10,153 nucleotides of DNA, from NCBI GenBank assembly GCA_031274385.1, contig JAISQH010000628.1, positions 1 to 10,153 of the forward strand, written 5' to 3'. The number at the start of each line of letters is the position of its first letter. The stretch's first letter is position 1. Under the pieces are notes generated by a model, which did no database searches, had not been told where the DNA came from, and was given only the letters and a program-made list of their open reading frames with translations. Both the position numbers and the translations under genes were made by a program. The DNA comes from Planctomycetaceae bacterium (GTDB taxonomy: Bacteria; Planctomycetota; Planctomycetia; Pirellulales; Thermoguttaceae). Of the stretch, positions 6,374 to 10,153 are shown one piece after another.

Positions 6374-7933
6374 ATGTCCTATCCGTTGTTAAAAATAAAG
6401 GTTACGGTGATTGTATTGTTCCTGCTTGCCGGATTTTCCGGCTGCATGATGACGCCGCCGTACTCTCCGCATACAGAATCCTGTCAAGTTCGGGCAAAAC
6501 ATGTTCACCAGATTCCGCCGCCGCTTCTTCACCGGCAGCAACCGGTTTCGCAGCAACTAGTTTCGCAACAACCGGTTTCGCAGCAACAACAGCAAGCTCG
6601 GCAACAGCCCATCCAACCGCAACAACAATGGACAGCACAAAAAACGCCGCAAAATATGCCTCAACAAAACGGGGTGCCGACTGCGTTGTGGTTTGACCCG
6701 CTTGGTCTGTTCGGTTCACCAACTCCGGTTTCGGCTGTTCGGAAAACTCCGGCACCAACCAACTTAAAAGATTCTATTGACTCTACTGATTTAAAAGATA
6801 CAAAAAATTTAGCAAATTTAATAGATTCGATAGATTTAATAGATTTAGTAAAAACGACAAGAAAGTTGCCGCCAACAGCAAAATCCAAACCGATTGTTCA
6901 GGTTGCCTATCAACCGCCTCAATCTCAAGCCGTATCGAATACGATTCGCCCAATAGCAAGTCCTGAATTATACAAACCCTGGAATCTGGACAATTACCGG
7001 GTTCCTCGATCTGTTTCGCGTCCTTACCGTCTTGTTGCCGACACACAACCGGTTCGAACCGCTCCTCCGGCAATGAATCCTGATCAGTTGTTGACGCCGC
7101 CGCAACCGAACCGCAATTCCACCGCAACAACAGAAAAAACGTCACTGTTCAATTTAGGACGTGATTTTGTCAATGAATTTCGCCCGTCAAATGACCGGAA
7201 ATGGTCGCAAAACCATGCGGTGTTACAAACGGCGGAATTAAACGGGAATCGTGTTACGGTTCGTAACATTCGGTATTCAAAATACGAAACGGTGGAGCGT
7301 TACACGACTCAATATTACGATGCCGTGTTTGATCTTGACGATATTCGAACGATTGATTTGGTTGTTGTTCCGTTTCGGGGAGTACCGCGATTGGCGCATG
7401 TCGAGTCGAGTTTCGGTTTTGCCGATGGACGGCATCTCGGTCTGTCCATTGAAGCACGCTATGAAGAAGGTGAACAGTACGATCCCATCGGTGCCGGGTT
7501 GCGGCAGTTTGAATTGATCTACGTTTTCGCCGACGAACGCGATATGATCCGGCTTGGAACCGATGTGAATAAAAATGATGTTCACGTTTACCGGTTGAAA
7601 TTCGAGCCGGGCGAGGTTCGGAAAATGTTCGTTGATGCTTTGCAACGAGCCAACAAATTAGCAGAAAAACCGGAATTTTATCATCCGTTGACCAATAGTT
7701 GCGTTACCAATCTGATCGTGCATATCAACAAAGGTCGCCCCAAAGCCATTCCCAAAGAATACCGAACTCTTTTGCCCGGTTTGATGGATCATTACGTTTA
7801 TGATTTGAAACTGATCGAGACCACCGCCAAAACCTTTCAGGAAACCAAAGAAAATGCCAAAGTCAATTGGCTTGTCGAAAAATTCGGCGACCTCGAATAT
7901 TTCTCCGCCGGAATCAGACAAAATATGTATTGA
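6374..7933 (+). CDS. Lipoprotein with low-complexity linker and C-terminal DUF4105 (Lnb N-terminal-like) domain
   Basis: A 519-residue protein. KIK plus hydrophobic 8-19 leads into LAGFSGC, a lipobox with Cys24 as the likely lipidated residue. Residues about 55-90 are Gln-rich with QQPVS repeats, and 131-160 form a three-residue periodic (L/S/T)-x-(D/N) tract. The folded part is C-terminal (about 275-500): H342, SFGFADGRHLGLSIEAR (E360), DERDMIRL, PEFYHPLTNSC (C443) and VTN match the DUF4105 pattern. This family is also called the Lnb N-terminal periplasmic domain after lipoprotein N-acyltransferase Lnb, and has a papain-like arrangement. The conserved Cys, His and Glu are present, so an active enzyme is plausible, perhaps on lipids, lipoproteins or peptides; the substrate is inference. 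Lnb itself is a multi-pass membrane protein, while here the domain is tethered by a lipid anchor and a long flexible linker. No Shine-Dalgarno site precedes this ATG; the nearby ATG at 6363 is out of frame. Confidence 0.8.
   Translation: MSYPLLKIKVTVIVLFLLAGFSGCMMTPPYSPHTESCQVRAKHVHQIPPPLLHRQQPVSQQLVSQQPVSQQQQQARQQPIQPQQQWTAQKTPQNMPQQNGVPTALWFDPLGLFGSPTPVSAVRKTPAPTNLKDSIDSTDLKDTKNLANLIDSIDLIDLVKTTRKLPPTAKSKPIVQVAYQPPQSQAVSNTIRPIASPELYKPWNLDNYRVPRSVSRPYRLVADTQPVRTAPPAMNPDQLLTPPQPNRNSTATTEKTSLFNLGRDFVNEFRPSNDRKWSQNHAVLQTAELNGNRVTVRNIRYSKYETVERYTTQYYDAVFDLDDIRTIDLVVVPFRGVPRLAHVESSFGFADGRHLGLSIEARYEEGEQYDPIGAGLRQFELIYVFADERDMIRLGTDVNKNDVHVYRLKFEPGEVRKMFVDALQRANKLAEKPEFYHPLTNSCVTNLIVHINKGRPKAIPKEYRTLLPGLMDHYVYDLKLIETTAKTFQETKENAKVNWLVEKFGDLEYFSAGIRQNMY
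6536..6580 (+). repeat. Three 15-bp tandem repeats coding QQPVS
   Basis: Units 6536-6550, 6551-6565 and 6566-6580 (consensus CAGCAACCGGTTTCG) encode QQPVS, QQLVS and QQPVS, followed directly by a poly-Gln stretch. The unit length is a multiple of three, so copy number can change without frameshift. They lie in the linker between the lipid anchor and the folded domain. Confidence 0.75.
6763..6852 (+). repeat. Ten imperfect 9-bp repeats coding an (LxD)n linker
   Basis: Ten consecutive 9-mers with consensus near TTTAATAGA occupy this stretch, sharply more AT-rich than the flanking coding sequence. In frame they give residues 131-160: LKD, SID, STD, LKD, TKN, LAN, LID, SID, LID, LVK. The strict nine-base period and compositional jump suggest expansion or insertion of a simple repeat inside the gene while keeping the frame. 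Confidence 0.75.
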
Positions 7934-8029
7934 AATCTCTCTAAAAATTGCCTGATTATTTCGGATTTTGTGGGGAAGGGTGTGTTCATTTTTTGTAGTT
8001 TTTTGCCCCGCAAAGGTCAAAATATTCCA

Positions 8030-8042
8030 GCCCTGAAAGGGC
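8030..8042. repeat. GCCCT-GAA-AGGGC mini-hairpin, copy 2
   Basis: Exact second copy of the 13-mer at 4213-4225, again in an intergenic spacer and again followed by an A-rich stretch. Confidence 0.65.
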
Positions 8043-8080
8043 AATATAAAATAAGAGGCAACTTCTAAAAACTCTTTTTT

Positions 8081-8110
8081 AACCACGAAAAACACAAAAA
8101 AACACGAAAG
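8081..8110. repeat. A-rich AACACGAAA-type interspersed repeat
   Basis: The stretch AACCACGAAAAACAC followed by AAAAAAACACGAAAG repeats an AACACGAAA-like unit with spacer A's. It is non-coding simple sequence; a long minus-strand frame crossing it gives only low-information translation. Confidence 0.4.
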
Positions 8111-8337
8111 AATTTTTGTTATCACTTTTTTACTATAACATATTTACAAATCGTAACCCACTTATGTTGTCCCTTGCGGGGCGAATCTCGGAATACCTGC
8201 AAAAATCTTTCCACTACAAAAAATGAAATAATCTGAAACTTTCCGTACTTTCCTGTGAATGATTTTGTTAAAAAACGTTCTATCGTTTCATTAATTGCTG
8301 TTCGTAAAATTACGAGGTAAAGTGCGCAAAAATCGCA

Positions 8338-8366
8338 TTGACAATCTGAGCATTGCTAACTAAGAT
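8338..8366 (+). promoter_or_regulatory. Sigma70-type promoter of the lipoprotein-pseudopilin operon
   Basis: A perfect TTGACA (8338-8343), a 17-base spacer and TAAGAT (8361-8366) form a strong-looking promoter. Transcription would start near 8373, giving a leader of about 87 bases to the ATG at 8460. A TCGTAA-AA-TTACGA dyad (8302-8315) lies 22 bases upstream of the -35 and could be a regulator site. Confidence 0.65.
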
Positions 8367-8370
8367 GATT

Positions 8371-8409
8371 TTAATTAATCATTAATCATTCACCATTCAC
8401 TGCTCACTG
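8371..8409 (+). repeat. Seven-base periodic repeat in the 5' leader
   Basis: TTAATTA, ATCATTA, ATCATTC, ACCATTC, ACTGCTC and ACTG follow in register with gradual drift. It lies just downstream of the predicted transcription start, so copy-number change would alter leader length and structure. Confidence 0.5.
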
Positions 8410-8450
8410 TGCCGGTGTTCGGTACAGCGATTGGGAAACCGGTTATTTTT

Positions 8451-8457
8451 GGAGGAG
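8451..8457 (+). promoter_or_regulatory. Shine-Dalgarno site deciding the small lipoprotein start
   Basis: GGAGGAG ends two bases before ATG at 8460-8462. An in-frame GTG at 8409 would add 17 residues but has no ribosome site and would put a non-signal extension before the hydrophobic segment, so 8460 is preferred. Confidence 0.75.
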
Positions 8458-8459
8458 CC

Positions 8460-8930
8460 ATGCGAAGTATTTTACGTGCATTTATTCTGATGTTGGTGAT
8501 TGCCGGAGGTTTTATTCCGAACGGCGGTTGTCGGAATGACCGGCTTGAAGGACTTGCTCCTGTTGAAGGAACCGTCCGTTATCAAGGAACAGCACTTGAA
8601 GGAGCCATTGTTTCCTTTGAACCGGCGTCCGGTACCGGAATGGCGGCAAGTTGTTACACTGACGCGCAAGGGCGGTTTCGACTCACAACCCGGCATCCGG
8701 GAGACGGAATTTTTCCCGGAGATTATTGTATCAGTATTGATAAAGTAACCGTCCTGTTTATGCCAACCGAAGAAGAAGCAGAAAAATATTTACAGGAAAC
8801 CGGAAAGGAATTGCTTCCGAAAACACGAATTGATGTTCCTGAAAAATATCGTACTGCGGAAACATCCGGTTTGAAATTGACGGTTCCTCAATCGGGTATT
8901 CAAAATTTATCGATTGATTTGGTTGATTAA
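8460..8930 (+). CDS. Small secreted lipoprotein-like protein with carboxypeptidase-regulatory-like fold
   Basis: A 156-residue protein starting MRSILRAF with a hydrophobic run to about residue 20 and a cysteine at 24 (IPNGGC), a loose lipobox. It continues LAPVEGTVRYQGTALEGAIV and SFEPASG, then TDAQGRFRLTT and PGDGIFPGDYCISI. This is the transthyretin-like, carboxypeptidase-regulatory pattern (V-x-G-x-V-x-x-x-G and TDxxGxF) common in small planctomycete exported proteins. A charged insert with EEEAEKYLQETGKE precedes the last strands. The family is often found next to DUF1559 genes in planctomycetes, as here: the pseudopilin-like gene begins 65 bases downstream on the same strand. The promoter at 8338-8366 and the strong ribosome site at 8451-8457 fit an operon head. 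Its exact function is unknown; envelope attachment is inferred from the signal and cysteine. Confidence 0.8.
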   Translation: MRSILRAFILMLVIAGGFIPNGGCRNDRLEGLAPVEGTVRYQGTALEGAIVSFEPASGTGMAASCYTDAQGRFRLTTRHPGDGIFPGDYCISIDKVTVLFMPTEEEAEKYLQETGKELLPKTRIDVPEKYRTAETSGLKLTVPQSGIQNLSIDLVD

Positions 8931-8981
8931 TTTGGTTAATTAATGTTCGTTTATTTTAATTTAATTTTGCCGTTTGGCATG

Positions 8982-8987
8982 AAAGGA
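8982..8987 (+). promoter_or_regulatory. Ribosome site of the pseudopilin-like gene
   Basis: AAAGGA precedes the ATG at 8996 by eight bases. It supports that ATG as the true start, so the poly-G tract lies inside the coding region rather than in a leader. No ATG, GTG or TTG start exists in the downstream frame between the tract and the prepilin motif. Confidence 0.65.
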
Positions 8988-8995
8988 ATTGAACC

Positions 8996-10153
8996 ATGAA
9001 AAAATTATTACTTGTTAAACTAGGGGGGGGGGGGTCGATTAGGTAAAAAGACACGGAAGTTCCATGTTACGAAATTTCCGGGTCAAGCGTGTCAAAACGG
9101 TTTCACGCTTGTTGAACTTTTGGTTGTCATTGCGATCATTGGCGTTTTGATTGCTTTGTTGTTACCGGCAGTTCAGGCAGCGCGCGAAGCCGCAAGACGA
9201 ATGCAGTGTGCCAACAAACTCAAGCAACTTGGAATTGCGCTACACAATTACCATGACACGCACGATTCCATTCACGTCCGTGCTTGCGGTCCATATGGAA
9301 AAAGACTATCAGGTAATAACGAACGTTTTAGCGGTGTTATCGGGATTCTGCCGTTTTTGGAACAACAAACATTGTATGACCGGTTTTGCAGCAATGAAAT
9401 GTCCCTGGGAACCAGTTTAGCAGGAGGTGCCTATTTGCATCCGGCTCATTGGCAGAATATGCCATCCACCTTTTTGATGACAATAAGTGTTTCCGCATTA
9501 TTGTGTCCTTCTGATGGTTACGGAAATGCTAAAGGTCCAACTGATGCCGGTCGAATCAATTATCGAATGTGTGTCGGTGATCTTGCTGCCAACTTGGCAG
9601 ATGGTCCTGTTCGCGGTATTTTTGGTCACGGTTATTCAAGTGCAACTTATAAAGGCTGGTATTCCTTTGCCGCGATTACCGATGGTTTAAGTAACACAAT
9701 TGCTTATTCCGAACGTGCAGGAACGACGAATTCCCGCTCTGTTAAAGAAGGAGTTGCCGTTCACGCCGCCGCGTATCCAACTAGCGGTTCCGGTTTGATT
9801 AAGCCGAGTACCTGTTACGCCTTAAAAGATGCCAATGGAGAATATGACCCATCGTTGGTTACTGACGCGAATTTAAGAACAACCGGTCGAACATTCACAG
9901 ACGGCGCGACATTTTGTAGCGGATTTTCGACAGTACTCCAACCAAATTCGCCATCCTGTTCGTCTTCATCAACAGATCAGAATCCGGCAATGATTAGCGC
10001 AACGAGTTTTCATTCGGGCGGAGTTAATGTAACGATGGCAGACGGAGCCGTTCGTTTTGTGTCTGATACGATTAACGCCGGAACCAATACAACAAATAGT
10101 CCTCACGCAAGTCCCTCGAAAGAATCACCGTATGGAATTTGGGGACGATTGGG
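8996..10153 (+). CDS. DUF1559 pseudopilin-like protein, frameshifted at a poly-G tract, 3' end missing
   Basis: From the ATG at 8996 the frame reads MKKLLLVKL, four Gly codons, then S-I-R and stop (TAA 9044-9046), only 16 codons. If the 12-G tract had 11 G, the frame would continue through R-L-G-K-K into GFTLVELLVVIAIIGVLIAL (prepilin cleavage G35/F36, Glu at +5), then LPAVQAAREAARRMQC, the hallmark opening of planctomycete DUF1559 proteins. It stays open to the window end. The late motif FHSGGVNVTMADGAVRFV and the final SPYGIWGRLG place the cut only a few residues before the usual terminus. The upstream frame carrying the motif has a TAG at 9021 right before the tract, so it cannot be entered without the shift. 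DUF1559 proteins carry a type IV pilin-like N-terminus and are presumed exported and surface-associated; their role is poorly known. The gene probably shares the promoter at 8338-8366. Confidence 0.88.
9023..9034 (+). repeat. Poly-G tract of 12, candidate phase-variation switch
   Basis: Twelve consecutive G in otherwise AT-rich sequence, coding Gly codons 10-13 of the DUF1559 gene. G11 (or G8, G14) restores the reading frame; G12 gives a 16-codon product. Homopolymers this long slip readily during replication, and are also error-prone in sequencing and assembly. Confidence 0.85.

Larger units (their letters stand above)
8005..8182. repeat. Inverted GCCCCGCAA(A)GG pair bounding a 178-base segment
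   Basis: GCCCCGCAAAGG at 8005-8016 and CCTTGCGGGGC at 8172-8182 are inverted copies differing by one A. Between them lie the GCCCTGAAAGGGC hairpin and an A-rich repeat. The segment could be a small non-autonomous interspersed element, but no target-site duplication was recognised. Confidence 0.35.
7934..8459. other. Repeat-rich intergenic region
   Basis: About 525 bases without a credible gene. It contains an inverted pair GCCCCGCAAAGG (8005-8016) and CCTTGCGGGGC (8172-8182), the GCCCTGAAAGGGC mini-hairpin (8030-8042), an AACACGAAA-type repeat (8081-8110), a small dyad TCGTAA-AA-TTACGA (8302-8315), a good promoter (8338-8366) and a seven-base periodic leader (8371-8409). No clear T-tailed terminator follows the DUF4105 gene. 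Confidence 0.6.

Noticed and set aside
8081..8110. A CRISPR-like or other regular array from repeated AACACGAAA units
   Set aside because: Units are short, irregular and lack spacers; no cas genes are present.
7658..8125. 155-codon minus-strand frame ending within the DUF4105 gene
   Set aside because: It spans the interspersed A-rich repeat and hairpin and then antisense coding sequence; the translation is low-information.
8322..8363. GAGGTAAAGTG start of a 13-codon leader-peptide-like frame
   Set aside because: It overlaps the strong promoter hexamers, so it would not be transcribed from that promoter, and it has no attenuator structure after it.
8409..8460. GTG start at 8409 for the small lipoprotein
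   Set aside because: No ribosome site, and the extension spoils the signal peptide; ATG 8460 has GGAGGAG just upstream.
9151..9690. Two out-of-frame plus-strand ORFs (9151-9420 and 9487-9690)
   Set aside because: Both are shadows of the DUF1559 frame, which carries all recognisable motifs.

Overview
The window looks like a contig end from a planctomycete with unusually AT-rich DNA for that phylum, possibly a host- or gut-associated lineage. The phylum call rests on three protein types: a BBP7-type outer-membrane beta-barrel, a DUF1559 pseudopilin-like protein with the GFTLVELLVVIAIIGVLIAL start, and a small secreted protein with a carboxypeptidase-regulatory-like fold placed directly before it. 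The habitat is inference only. The first ten bases match the 3' end of a common Illumina adapter, so real genomic sequence probably begins at base 11.

Layout. (1) Bases 1-1998, minus strand: a large secreted protein cut by the contig end. It has a zinc-metallopeptidase-like half (HEMGH) followed by a glycine/asparagine-rich passenger-like half. (2) 1999-2448: divergent intergenic region with a hairpin repeat, a good sigma70-type promoter and a marginal small ORF. (3) 2449-4140, plus: a flotillin. (4) 4141-4444: a dense cluster of palindromic elements between convergent genes. (5) 4445-5953, minus: a BBP7 beta-barrel protein. (6) 5954-6373: divergent intergenic region with a long imperfect dyad. 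(7) 6374-7933, plus: a lipoprotein with a Q-rich and repeat-rich linker and a C-terminal DUF4105 (Lnb N-terminal-like) domain. (8) 7934-8459: repeat-rich intergenic region ending in a good promoter. (9) 8460-10153, plus: a probable two-gene operon of a small lipoprotein-like protein and a DUF1559 pseudopilin-like gene, which runs off the window near its natural end.

Nearly every gene is envelope-related: a secreted protease or autotransporter-like protein, a membrane-microdomain scaffold, an outer-membrane barrel, two lipoproteins and a pseudopilin-like protein. No shared pathway is evident; adjacency is the only link apart from the final pair.

The most interesting signal is a run of 12 G in codons 10-13 of the DUF1559 gene. 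As given, the gene is out of frame and stops after 16 codons. With one G fewer (11) it reads straight into the prepilin motif and stays open to the window end. This is either an assembly or sequencing error in a homopolymer or a phase-variation switch. The next most notable signals are a 9-bp repeat coding a three-residue periodic linker inside the DUF4105 lipoprotein, and a set of palindromic elements that recur between genes.
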